Assembly: GCA_016875025.1 (NCBI GenBank)
Contig: VGSH01000019.1
Span: 1 to 35,374, forward strand
Direction of reading: 5' to 3'
Origin: Deltaproteobacteria bacterium
Lineage (GTDB): Bacteria; Desulfobacterota; WTBG01; CAIYCZ01; CAIRTM01
DNA length: 35,374 nucleotides
The notes beneath the pieces were generated by a model. It was not told where the DNA came from. It was given only the letters and a program-made list of their open reading frames with translations, and did not search any database. Below are positions 18,013 through 29,543 of this stretch, piece after piece (within the stretch, counting starts at the first letter, position 1; the number at the start of each line of letters is the position of its first letter). The position numbers and the translations under genes were made by a program.

Positions 18013-20586
18013 TCAGAACCCTTCAAGAAGCCGCTCCCTGGCCTTTTGAGATTTTTCAAGCGCATCGAACCAATATTCATCGAGCAGCGGCCCGATCTCG
18101 GTATCAACAACTTGGCGAAACCATTCCCGGGCATCACTGATCGGAACACCGAATGGCGGTGTGACATAGCTGTGTCCCACCCGGAACTGAGGGCCAAGAC
18201 TGATGTCGGCCGAGATTTCGTTGTTCAGAGCAACAAGACGTTTCTCGATTTCGACAAGGATTTCTGAATCAATACCGCACTGAGATTGAACCCAATCATG
18301 CCAGGGCTTGCCGAGCGTGGGCTCCAGATCGATAAAGGCAAAACGTCGGCGCAATGCCAGATCGACCAGTGCCAGGGAGCGATCGGCAATGTTCATCGTG
18401 CCTATGACATAGAGGTTGTCCGGAATAAAGACCCTCTCGCCAACCGACCGCTTATAGGAAAGCTCTAAGGCTTCATTCGGCGTTCTCTTGTCAACCTCGA
18501 GCAACGTCAACATCTCTCCTAAAATCTGTGCAGGGTTACCTCGATTAATTTCTTCGATGACGATAACGTACCTCGACATGGGATCTTTCGCAGCCGCCTT
18601 TATCATCTCCACGAAAGGCCCATCCACTAGCGTGAGCTTGCCGTCGCCCACGGGCCGCCAGCCCCGTATGAAATCCTCGTAAGAAAGATTTGGGTGAAAC
18701 TGGACTGCGCGGACTTTGCTGTCATCTCGTTGCCCCATCAAAGCAAAAGCCAGTCGCTTTGCCAGCCAGGTCTTTCCTGTCCCCGGCGGCCCCTGCAGGA
18801 TCAGATTTTTCTTGGTCCGGAGGCGCTCAAGAATTTTTCCGATTTTTTCTATGGCGAAGAAAGACCCATCAGCCAAAATGTTATCTATTGAATAAGGGAC
18901 TATTGGCTGAGCCTCATCTAAAACAGAAGATGAGTTCGAAAAGAAATCGGTAAAATGCCTGAGTTTATCCAGCTCTGATTTAGGCTGATTTAATAATTCC
19001 ATGCCTTTTTCAGAAATCTGAACGAATCCTCTTCTGGGAAAGTCAACTAATTCCGCCCGCTTTAAATAAGATTTTGCCCAAGCCGCACGATTATTAAATA
19101 ATGGTTGGCCTGTAGACTCAAGAGTGATGACATCATATTTTTCCAGACCCATTTCGATTTTAAGTTTCTGATATACATCTCTCGCAAGCTGCTCCCGCCC
19201 ATCCCTCAACTGTCTCAAAAAGGGGATCATCAAATCGTCAAATTTAGGAAGTAAATTCTTCAAATCAACATCAATTGCATCTGGTTCAACACCGTCCTCA
19301 AACATTTCGTCATCCTGCGCATCTGGATCTGTTGCATTCGGATGGGCAGATGTCCCACTGTCCTTAAAAAGCCAAGCAGCAAGGGAAAGTTCTGGAAAGG
19401 AGTGAACCGGATAAGCGTCCTCTTGAAATCGAGCTTCGAGGGCGTCCAGCACCGCAAGATAATCACTCGCATTGCAACGCCCCTTAGGGCCGTTCATGCC
19501 AATCTGAATATTAAGCTTCTTGTTGATGTAGCGCTGTGACTGGCCATCAAGTGTCGGAAAATTCCAGGGGCGAACCCAGTAAAGCCCCATGGTAAGGTTC
19601 CATCCGACACCCCAACTCTGCGTCGCTCTGTCGTAGGCAGCAACAAATGCTGACCGTGCATCAGCATCATCCGATTCCGCAAAAGCAACTGCCTGGCTGA
19701 AGACTTCCCATAGCGCGTCAATGTCATCTGATTGGCGCCTGTAGCTATAGCTAAAAAACCATGTCCTCTGATTGTTCAGAACTGGGATCCCCTCAAATGA
19801 GTCGGGGACAGGTTCTGTTACACCAAGCAGGCCGGCCAGTTCACTCGCTATGGCTTTACGATTGGCATCAGTAATTCCCCTGTTGAATATGCCCATGGCC
19901 GTGAAAGGGCAGATGTCCTTCAATGGCCCTCCTGGAACGTTTTCTTCATATTGGTCATTGAGAATCGACATGCAGTCGAAATTGTCTGCAATGGCATGAA
20001 TGCCGGAAACCAGCTCTTCACGCCTGTTACGAAAGGTGAGAAGCTTATCCGCCACCGCCTCATAAAATCGGGTCCAGTTGAACCGACGTTTGTCGACGGT
20101 ACTATCACCAAAACGCTCTCGCCAATAGGGAGCGTTGCGAAACCGGCTGATGTCTTGAGGCTTTTCCTCGAACGCAAATCCGATCAGGGCGTCTGTGGTC
20201 CAGTCGCCAGGCAAGACCCGCCAGACCGTGTTTCGGTAGGTATAAAAGTACCACTCACGCGGCGGATCGAAGGGTTTCCATTCAACCCTCAAGACGCGGC
20301 CATCACCGAGATTCTCCTTTACCGTGCCAATGGCCTTAATCGCCATGACAGAAACTGTTTGGCCTCGGTTATCAAAGGGCAAATCGTGTTTCCGCGTATA
20401 GGTCGACTTAATCGCAATACGGTCTCCAACCTGTATGGATTTCACCACGTCAAGGTATCTATCCTGATACCCATTCTCCCAAATACCCTCCTGCAGAAAC
20501 CGAGGTGATTGATCATCAGTTCCATCATATGTGGCCCCAACAAACCAGCTGGCTCGCGCCCCAGCTCCTTCTGATCTGGCATTCAT
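18013..20586 (-). CDS. mcrB: McrB-like AAA+ GTPase with extended N-terminal modules
   Basis: GPPGTGKTWLAKRLAFAL, VQFHPNLSYEDFIRGWRP, VIVIEEINRGNPAQILGEMLTLLE, GTMNIADRSLALVDLALRRRFAF. Confidence 0.9.
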   Translation of the reverse strand: MNARSEGAGARASWFVGATYDGTDDQSPRFLQEGIWENGYQDRYLDVVKSIQVGDRIAIKSTYTRKHDLPFDNRGQTVSVMAIKAIGTVKENLGDGRVLRVEWKPFDPPREWYFYTYRNTVWRVLPGDWTTDALIGFAFEEKPQDISRFRNAPYWRERFGDSTVDKRRFNWTRFYEAVADKLLTFRNRREELVSGIHAIADNFDCMSILNDQYEENVPGGPLKDICPFTAMGIFNRGITDANRKAIASELAGLLGVTEPVPDSFEGIPVLNNQRTWFFSYSYRRQSDDIDALWEVFSQAVAFAESDDADARSAFVAAYDRATQSWGVGWNLTMGLYWVRPWNFPTLDGQSQRYINKKLNIQIGMNGPKGRCNASDYLAVLDALEARFQEDAYPVHSFPELSLAAWLFKDSGTSAHPNATDPDAQDDEMFEDGVEPDAIDVDLKNLLPKFDDLMIPFLRQLRDGREQLARDVYQKLKIEMGLEKYDVITLESTGQPLFNNRAAWAKSYLKRAELVDFPRRGFVQISEKGMELLNQPKSELDKLRHFTDFFSNSSSVLDEAQPIVPYSIDNILADGSFFAIEKIGKILERLRTKKNLILQGPPGTGKTWLAKRLAFALMGQRDDSKVRAVQFHPNLSYEDFIRGWRPVGDGKLTLVDGPFVEMIKAAAKDPMSRYVIVIEEINRGNPAQILGEMLTLLEVDKRTPNEALELSYKRSVGERVFIPDNLYVIGTMNIADRSLALVDLALRRRFAFIDLEPTLGKPWHDWVQSQCGIDSEILVEIEKRLVALNNEISADISLGPQFRVGHSYVTPPFGVPISDAREWFRQVVDTEIGPLLDEYWFDALEKSQKARERLLEGF

Positions 20587-20809
20587 ATTCCACTCTCCAT
20601 TTTTTCGCTGTTTATCAGAACAGTATTGCAGCCTTGGAATAACAGCGCCCTTTATTGTTCGGTGCTTGCTTGGCCTCGACTGTTTTTATGCGCGTCACGG
20701 TATATAAACTTGCCGATTTTATTTTTTTGCAGGGGAAATTTCATCCGACAATAGCAAGCAGAAACCGGCCTGTCAACCGGCATGAGAATGCGGTTCAAAG
20801 TTCAACGTT

Positions 20810-20898
20810 GATGAAGCCGTAAAAAGTCACACATCACCCTCACCCCGACCCTCTCCCCTCAAGGGAGAGGGAGATTTTTGACTTTTTACGACGTCATC
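20810..20898. repeat. MITE-like inverted repeat element
   Basis: gatgaagccgtaaaaagtca...tgactttttacgacgtcatc (18/20 inverted match) flanking ccctctcccctcaagggagaggg. Confidence 0.8.
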
Positions 20899-20966
20899 AA
20901 AAGTTCAATGTTTAAGGTTAGTAGGGCAGTCCCCCCGTGGCCGCCCGGGAGTTAGGAGTTCGGAGA

Positions 20967-21410
20967 AAATCCTGGATTCCGGATCGTTGTCCGGCATGAC
21001 TGCTTGTTTGGTTTTGGGGTTTAAACCCCATCGTTTCGCAGCCGAGCCGGGTGCATGATCAAGGATACGGTCGTTATGCTGTTTGAGTCCCGCCGAGGCG
21101 GGACGAGTTCATAACGACCCCTTGAGCATGTGCCCGGCGAGGGAATCCGCCAAAGGCGGACGCGAAACGCCGGGGCGGCTTTCTTGGGGGTACCCTTTCT
21201 TTGCCGCCAAAGAAAGGGTACGAAAAAAGGCATTTTACGGTGCGCACAGCGCACCCTGATCTCTTGCGCAAAACAACCACAGCCCCTTCACGCAGCCTCC
21301 CGTTATTCCGGCACATCCTGTCACCCCGCACCTGATTCGGGGTCCATTCAGAAATCCTGGATTCCGGCTATCCGCGTCGCTCCTGCCGGAATGACAAATA
21401 AACCGTTTGA
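20967..21410. repeat. Cluster of dispersed palindromic repeats
   Basis: cctggattccggatcgttgtccggcatgac, gtcccgccgaggcgggac, ggtaccctttctttgccgccaaagaaagggtac, cctgattcggggtcc..cctggattccggctatccgcgtcgctcctgccggaatgac. Confidence 0.7.
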
Positions 21411-21422
21411 GGTGCAGGTGGC

Positions 21423-21545
21423 GCAGGGGCACGGCATGCCGTGCCCCTGCTGTATACCGCTGTGGCGAAGAATGGATACAATGCAAGCGATGTGCCCGTC
21501 CTCGGCAGTAGAGCTGCAGCGAAGGATGGACGTTTTGAACAGCCT
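21423..21545. repeat. Second copy of the gcaggggcacggca palindrome/TTTTGAACAGCCT repeat
   Basis: Perfect 28-bp palindrome gcaggggcacggcatgccgtgcccctgc at 21423-21450; end acgttttgaacagcct. Confidence 0.7.
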
Positions 21546-21610
21546 GCAAATAAAAGCCCCATGCCGTGAGGCATGGGGCCGTGTGTGGTCAGGGAATGCG
21601 GACGCGCTGC

Positions 21611-22024
21611 TCAGTTCATGCTCTGCGCGACCTTCAAACGGGCCTCAGCGCGGTTGAGAGCTGAGCGGGCGCGGAACATATCAAATGCGGAGTCCTTGGA
21701 GTTCAAGCGCTGGCGTGCACGGTCACGGGCCGCGGTCGCTCGGTCGACATCGATCACCGCGGCCAGCTCGGCAACCCGTGCTGTTACTGTAATTGCGTCA
21801 TTGGCGATCATGAAAAATCCGCGGTCGACAAATACGGGCGTCTCTTTTTTTTCACTGTCCCGCAGCACAAGCAGCCCGGCATTCAGGGTGCCCATCAGCG
21901 ATGTATGGCCCGGCAGCACGCCCAGAGGACCTGCGCCCGAGGGGATCACCGCAAAGGCATAGTCGCCGTCGATGAGCGTCCGGTCGCGCGTGATCAGCTT
22001 TAAATGAAAACTGGTGTTCTTCAT
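21611..22024 (-). CDS. atpC: F1 ATP synthase epsilon subunit
   Basis: 137 aa; LKLITRDRTLIDGDYAFAVIPSGAGPLGVLPGHTSLMGTLNAG; position in operon. Confidence 0.93.
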   Translation of the reverse strand: MKNTSFHLKLITRDRTLIDGDYAFAVIPSGAGPLGVLPGHTSLMGTLNAGLLVLRDSEKKETPVFVDRGFFMIANDAITVTARVAELAAVIDVDRATAARDRARQRLNSKDSAFDMFRARSALNRAEARLKVAQSMN

Positions 22025-22025
22025 G

Positions 22026-23465
<1,440 letters not shown>

Positions 23466-24340
23466 TTAGCCGTTGAGCGCTTCAACCCCGCCTATAATAT
23501 CTATCAGATCCCTGGTGATGGTGGCCTGGCGGGCCTTGTTGTAGCTCAGGTTAAGCTCTCCGATCACCTCTTCGGCATTGTCATTGGCATTGCGCATGGC
23601 CACCATGCGGGCTGCATATTCGCTGGCAAGCGATTCAACCAGCGCATAGTGCAGCTGCGTCTCAAGGTACTGGGGGATGAGCGCGTTGGCCAGGGCGTCG
23701 AAATTGGGCTCAAGCAGAAAATCAACCGCCCATTTTGCCAGCGATTTGGCCTCCTCGGCGCTCAGGCGCGGCACCGGCAGATGCTGCACTACCGTGGGCT
23801 TGTATACGAGCACATTCTCAAAACGGCTGTAGAGCAGATAGACCGCATCATAGCGGCGGGCCTCAAAAGCCCCGAGCGCGTTATAGTTTATCCGCTCGAC
23901 CTCCTTGCTGATTGCAGTGCCCCAGGGAGTGTCGAGCGCCTCTTCAATGGAAGCGCCCGTGCGCGCCAGGGCTTCAGCGCCCTTGCGGCCTATACACATG
24001 AAGGTGATATTCTTGCCGGCATGCTCCTGGCGGAAGGCCTCAACCGCGTTGATAACGCTGGTATTGAACGTGCCGCACAGCCCGCGGTCCGAGGTCAGCA
24101 CGATCAGCAGAATTGTATTCTGCTCGCGCTCCCTGAAAAGTTCATGCTCGCTGTCGCCCGCCGTTGTGCACAGGATGCGCACCATGCGGCCCATGGCATC
24201 GACGTAGCCGCGTGCATTTTCAGCCTGATTGCGCACCCGGGTGAGCTTCACGGCCGAAACCATTTCCATGGCCTTGGTGATCTGCTGCGTTGATTTTATG
24301 CCCCGGATCCGTCTGAGTATGTCGCGCGGTGATGCAGGCA

Positions 24341-24341
<1 letters not shown>
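23466..24341 (-). CDS. atpG: F1 ATP synthase gamma subunit
   Basis: RRIRGIKSTQQITKAMEMVSAVKL, LTSDRGLCGTFN, NKARQATITRDLIDIIGGVEAL. Confidence 0.97.
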
Positions 24342-25876
<1,535 letters not shown>

Positions 25877-25905
25877 TGTTCTCGACTCCTCTGTAATAAA
25901 TACTT

Positions 25906-26460
25906 TTACGCAACCGGCTTCAGCTGCGTGGTTTCTTCCAGCAGATGCTTGCGCAGCCGCGCCAGACGGCTCTTTACGGACCCGTCGATAACATGCGAGC
26001 CGACAAAAACCTGCATGCCGGCCAGCAGCCCGGCATCAGTCCGGGTCTCCAGCTTCACTTCCTTACCCAAAGCCGCGCTCAGGGAGGCGGTAAGACGCTG
26101 CTGCTGCGCATCGCGCAGCGCAGATGCGCAGCACACCCGGCCGCGCACGATCCCGCGCAGTCCGTCAGCTGCGTTTTTAAACTCAACGCACAGGCCCTTG
26201 AGCATGTGTTCGCGTTTTTTCGAAATCATATACAACAAAAACCGCACGAGTTCCGGCGGCGCATCCGCTGCAAGAGCGCTCACCAGGGCCTGTTTTTTTG
26301 TACGGCTGATGCCCGGATGATACAGCACCGCGGTAACCGGCGGACTGGTCCGCAGCAGCGCGTCGAAGCGCTCAAGCGCCGCCTCAACTGCGTCAATCCT
26401 GGCCGCGTCAAGCACGCCCAGAAAACCCTGCACATATCGCCGTGTTACCCGTGAGCTCAC
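25906..26460 (-). CDS. atpH: F1 ATP synthase delta subunit
   Basis: 184 aa, [13 protein letters not shown]-terminal [37 protein letters not shown]. Confidence 0.93.
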   Translation of the reverse strand: MSSRVTRRYVQGFLGVLDAARIDAVEAALERFDALLRTSPPVTAVLYHPGISRTKKQALVSALAADAPPELVRFLLYMISKKREHMLKGLCVEFKNAADGLRGIVRGRVCCASALRDAQQQRLTASLSAALGKEVKLETRTDAGLLAGMQVFVGSHVIDGSVKSRLARLRKHLLEETTQLKPVA

Positions 26461-26966
26461 TGCCGCATGCCTCCGATTTCGCTGATAACCGCATCGGTGA
26501 GCCGGTCGGCATCGGAAGCGTCAACCTGGCGCTCAAGCAGGCGGCCGGCGATTTCAATTGAGAGCTGGATGACTTCGGTACGAATGTCGGCAATAACCTT
26601 TTTTTTCTCATGGTCAATGTCGGCAAGCGCCCTGAGGCGAATCTGTTCGGCATCCCGGCGCGTTTTCTCAATGACCTCGCGGCCTTCGCGCTCAGCCTGC
26701 TCGATTGCGCTCTTTACGATAGTCTCGGCTTCGGCGCGGGCCTGCTGCAGCTTCTGCTCGTAATCGACCTTGAGCGCATTGACCTCGCCACGGATTTTCT
26801 CATTTGAATCGTAGGCGTTTTTGATCTCGGCCGTGCGGTTCTGAATCATGTCGAGCACGCGGCCCCACAAAAACTTCTTCATCAGCCACACCAGGATCAA
26901 AAACCCGAGCAGCTGTATGAACAGCAGCTTAAAATTAATGCCAAGTTGTTCTAAAATATCAGCCAT
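26457..26966 (-). CDS. atpF: F0 ATP synthase b subunit
   Basis: 169 aa, N-terminal TM then long charged helix; overlaps atpH start. Confidence 0.92.
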   Translation of the reverse strand: MADILEQLGINFKLLFIQLLGFLILVWLMKKFLWGRVLDMIQNRTAEIKNAYDSNEKIRGEVNALKVDYEQKLQQARAEAETIVKSAIEQAEREGREVIEKTRRDAEQIRLRALADIDHEKKKVIADIRTEVIQLSIEIAGRLLERQVDASDADRLTDAVISEIGGMRQ

Positions 26967-27025
26967 AAACGTCCGCCTGTTTCAAATTACGCTGTCTGCA
27001 GCACCACCCGCTATGAGGGTGAAGA

Positions 27026-27319
27026 CTACAGCAGGGGTTTTCCGCTTTCAGCCAGCATCTGGAAGAGCTGGATAGCCACGTCCATTGACGGCAGCTTGCC
27101 CAGCAGCAGAATGCCGATAACGAGCGCGTAAATACACAGAGACTCAATCAGGGCCGCACCGATAATCAGTGTGGTGCGCAGGTTGCCGGAAGCCTCGGGC
27201 TGACGGGCCGTACCCTCAAGAGCAGCCGAAAGCGCGCGGCCGATACCCGCGCCGCAACCCATGGCCGCAAGGCCGATCGCCAGACAAATGCCAAGTCCGA
27301 TAAGTCCAAAATAAATCAT
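27026..27319 (-). CDS. atpE: F0 ATP synthase c subunit
   Basis: Two-helix hairpin with ARQPEASGNLRTTLIIGAALIESLCIYALVI. Confidence 0.96.
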   Translation of the reverse strand: MIYFGLIGLGICLAIGLAAMGCGAGIGRALSAALEGTARQPEASGNLRTTLIIGAALIESLCIYALVIGILLLGKLPSMDVAIQLFQMLAESGKPLL

Positions 27320-27431
27320 AGCAAAACCTCCCGTGTAAAAAATAATAGTGCATTATTGCCGTTAACCAACTCATGCGCATTGAAAACCCGGGGCTGTACA
27401 CCACCTGCCGTTGCCGGGCTGACTGCCGTGT

Positions 27432-28196
27432 TCAGTGACCCTCCTCGTGCTCTTCAATGGCCAGACTTAAATACACCGATGAAAGCATGGTAAAAATAGT
27501 TGCCTGTATGGTGCTGAAAAGAAGGGCCAGCAGCACCATGAACAGATGCAGCGGTACCGGTATGTTGCCGAATATCCAGGGAGTCAGAAAAACAAGCACC
27601 GCCAGGGTCAGGCCTTCTCCGGTCAGGTTGCCGTAGAGACGGATCGACAGCGAGGCCGGACGCACGAACTCACCGATGACATGCAGCGGAAACATCAGCG
27701 GTGCCAGAAAGATCGGCTCGAAAAAATGCTTGAAGTAGCCCAGTTTCTTGATACGCAGGCCTTCGAAGTTGTACATGACGAAGACCACGATCGCCATGGA
27801 AAGCGTTGTGTTCATGTAATGCGTGGGCGACTCCATCAGGGGGATCAGTCCCCACAGATTCATGGCCAGAATGAAAAAAAACAGCGTGCAGAAAAAGGGC
27901 AGGTAGCGGGCAGTGTGCTTTCCCAGCATGTCGTGGAGAAAATTGTATGCGCCCTCAACCACCAGCTCGACAAAGGCCTGGGCACCGCGCGGAATTTTCT
28001 CCATGCGGCGGGTCGCGTACATGCTGAAAAGAACCAGGGTGCAGCCCACCAGAAACGACATGATGAGCGGCACACAGTATTTTAACTCAACGTCCCAGAA
28101 ATAGGCGTGATGCATGTCAAGCCCCAGTTTCTCAGCCAGAAAATCAAGAAACGTGGGCAGGTGCAGTACCATTTCACCGCTGTTGGCAGCAGCCAT
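27432..28196 (-). CDS. atpB: F0 ATP synthase a subunit
   Basis: FVELVVEGAYNFLHDMLGK, NLWGLIP, FVRPASLSIRLYGNLTGEGLTLAVL (essential Arg). Confidence 0.97.
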   Translation of the reverse strand: MAAANSGEMVLHLPTFLDFLAEKLGLDMHHAYFWDVELKYCVPLIMSFLVGCTLVLFSMYATRRMEKIPRGAQAFVELVVEGAYNFLHDMLGKHTARYLPFFCTLFFFILAMNLWGLIPLMESPTHYMNTTLSMAIVVFVMYNFEGLRIKKLGYFKHFFEPIFLAPLMFPLHVIGEFVRPASLSIRLYGNLTGEGLTLAVLVFLTPWIFGNIPVPLHLFMVLLALLFSTIQATIFTMLSSVYLSLAIEEHEEGH

Positions 28197-28198
28197 GG

Positions 28199-28612
28199 CT
28201 ATCCCCTTTTACCAATTATTTTCACTATCGCCGACACCAGCATGGCAACCTGCGTTATGGCTATGCCGATAATCAGCGCGAACGGATTTATCTGCAGATA
28301 TTTGAACGCAAGCCATAACAGAACGCCAAGCAGGGGAAACTTCAGGATAAAAAGCTTTATGGCCAGTACGGCCAGCAGGGGATTTACGCTTTTATCTTTT
28401 TTTCCCCGGACGATGCAGCTTATCATAAACCACGTAGCCAGGAAGAACGAAATCCCGGTTACGGAACCGATGACCAATCCGTTGGTTACAGCCGGATCAC
28501 CCAGTATCAGGGAAAACATTACAGCGAGGACTGCGATAGCGACGGATAAAAAAAAACTCTCAGCGGGGTATCGAGGATGAGCGCCATTTTTTCGTGCTAT
28601 GCCTTGTATCAC
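28199..28612 (-). CDS. atpI: AtpI-like ATP synthase subunit I protein
   Basis: 137 aa, four predicted TM segments; immediately upstream of atpB. Confidence 0.75.
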   Translation of the reverse strand: MIQGIARKNGAHPRYPAESFFLSVAIAVLAVMFSLILGDPAVTNGLVIGSVTGISFFLATWFMISCIVRGKKDKSVNPLLAVLAIKLFILKFPLLGVLLWLAFKYLQINPFALIIGIAITQVAMLVSAIVKIIGKRG

Positions 28613-28614
28613 TG

Positions 28615-28842
28615 TTATTTATGATTACACGTCTTCGTCACCTGAAACAGTTTAACAAATGCAGCCACAATAAACCAGAGCAGAAACCCTATAAGAAACC
28701 AGGGTTCCGTGCCGAATTTCCGGTCAAGCCATGTTCCCAGAACATAGGCCAGGGCCACCGCCGCGGCCACGGTAAAGCCGAAGCTGAAAACATATGAAAG
28801 CCCGCCGAAGGAGAAGGCATCGCGTTTTTTTAATAGAGCCAC
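28615..28842 (-). CDS. atpZ: AtpZ/AtpI-type small membrane protein
   Basis: 75 aa; VAAAVALAYVLGTWLDRKFGTEPWFLIGFLLWFIVAAFVKLFQ typical of F0F1-ATPase-associated AtpZ proteins. Confidence 0.75.
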   Translation of the reverse strand: MALLKKRDAFSFGGLSYVFSFGFTVAAAVALAYVLGTWLDRKFGTEPWFLIGFLLWFIVAAFVKLFQVTKTCNHK

Positions 28843-28888
28843 AGGATTTCACTGTTCTCGCAATGTTTACGACAACTTCAGTTTTCAG

Positions 28889-28917
28889 AGGATAAAGGCA
28901 AACAGTTAAAATGTCAA
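28889..28917 (-). promoter_or_regulatory. Candidate atp operon promoter
   Basis: Minus strand reads TTGACA-17 nt-TATCCT, upstream of atpZ. Confidence 0.6.
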
Positions 28918-29018
28918 TATCTTTCTGGCAATATTTCGCGGGCTAACTTTTTGACTGGGTCGATTAAACAGCCGGGCGGATGCATTGAAAAAAGGGGGGT
29001 ACGGGGCTGCACGCTAAC

Positions 29019-29186
29019 TCAGGCCGACGATGCCGCCAGGCGGGTGCTATCATCGAGCACGCTCCGGATGGTTTCGGCGACGCTTTTGAAATCAAGCGGT
29101 TTGAGCAGGGCAGCGCTTATGCCGCTGTTTTTAATGATATCCTCGGAAGGATCAAGGCGGTAGCCCGAACAGAGAATAATAATCAC
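29019..29186 (-). pseudogene. C-terminal remnant of a response-regulator receiver (REC) domain
   Basis: Reads VIIILCSGYRLDPSEDIIKNSGISAALLKPLDFKSVAETIRSVLDDSTRLAASSA*; REC beta4-alpha5 pattern with conserved K-P; 5' part replaced by IS200-like sequence. Confidence 0.75.
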
Positions 29187-29490
29187 AGGTAAACCCCCGG
29201 CTTTGCCGGGGGACTCACAGAGTTTGACATTTGCGGGAATATAAGAAAACCTCCTGATTCGGTGAACCGCTCAAAGTTAACCGAAAGGAGGTTTTCAGTG
29301 GAACTGTACCAGAGCTTAGAACATACGAAATGGGATTGCAAGTACCACATCGTCTGGATACCCAAGTATCGCAAGAAGGCCATATACGGAAGCTTGCGTA
29401 AATATCTGGGCGAGGTGCATAGCTCGGTACTCGCGCAGGTGGTCACTGCGCTCAAGCGGCAACTGGGCGTAAACCCGAGCGCATAGCTCG
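29176..29490 (+). mobile_element. Degenerate, internally deleted IS200/IS605-like element
   Basis: Subterminal hairpin cccccggctttgccggggg; aaaggagg RBS; GTG-initiated VELYQSLEHTKWDCKYHIVWIPKYRKKAIYGSLRKYLGEV (IS200 TnpA N-terminus), then abrupt loss of the HxH and Tyr regions. Right boundary uncertain. Confidence 0.8.
29298..29486 (+). pseudogene. tnpA: Truncated IS200-type Y1 transposase
   Basis: N-terminal Y1 transposase sequence up to LGEV, then unrelated HSSVLAQVVTALKRQLGVNPSA. Confidence 0.8.
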
Positions 29491-29543
29491 CATGTCCCTA
29501 TATTTTGATTTTTTTCCTTATTTTTTTCAAAACGCGTTGCAAC

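Noticed and set aside
20760-21560. Possible CRISPR array or tandem repeat array
   Set aside because: The repeats are heterogeneous palindromes without regular spacing or unique equal-length spacers.
21130-21657. 175-aa ORF (MPGEGIRQRRTRNAGAAFLGVPFLCRQRKGTKKG...)
   Set aside because: Translates across several palindromic repeats; such repeat-derived ORFs are commonly spurious.
23649-24293. 214-aa plus-strand ORF inside atpG
   Set aside because: Antisense to the gamma subunit gene; no domain signature.
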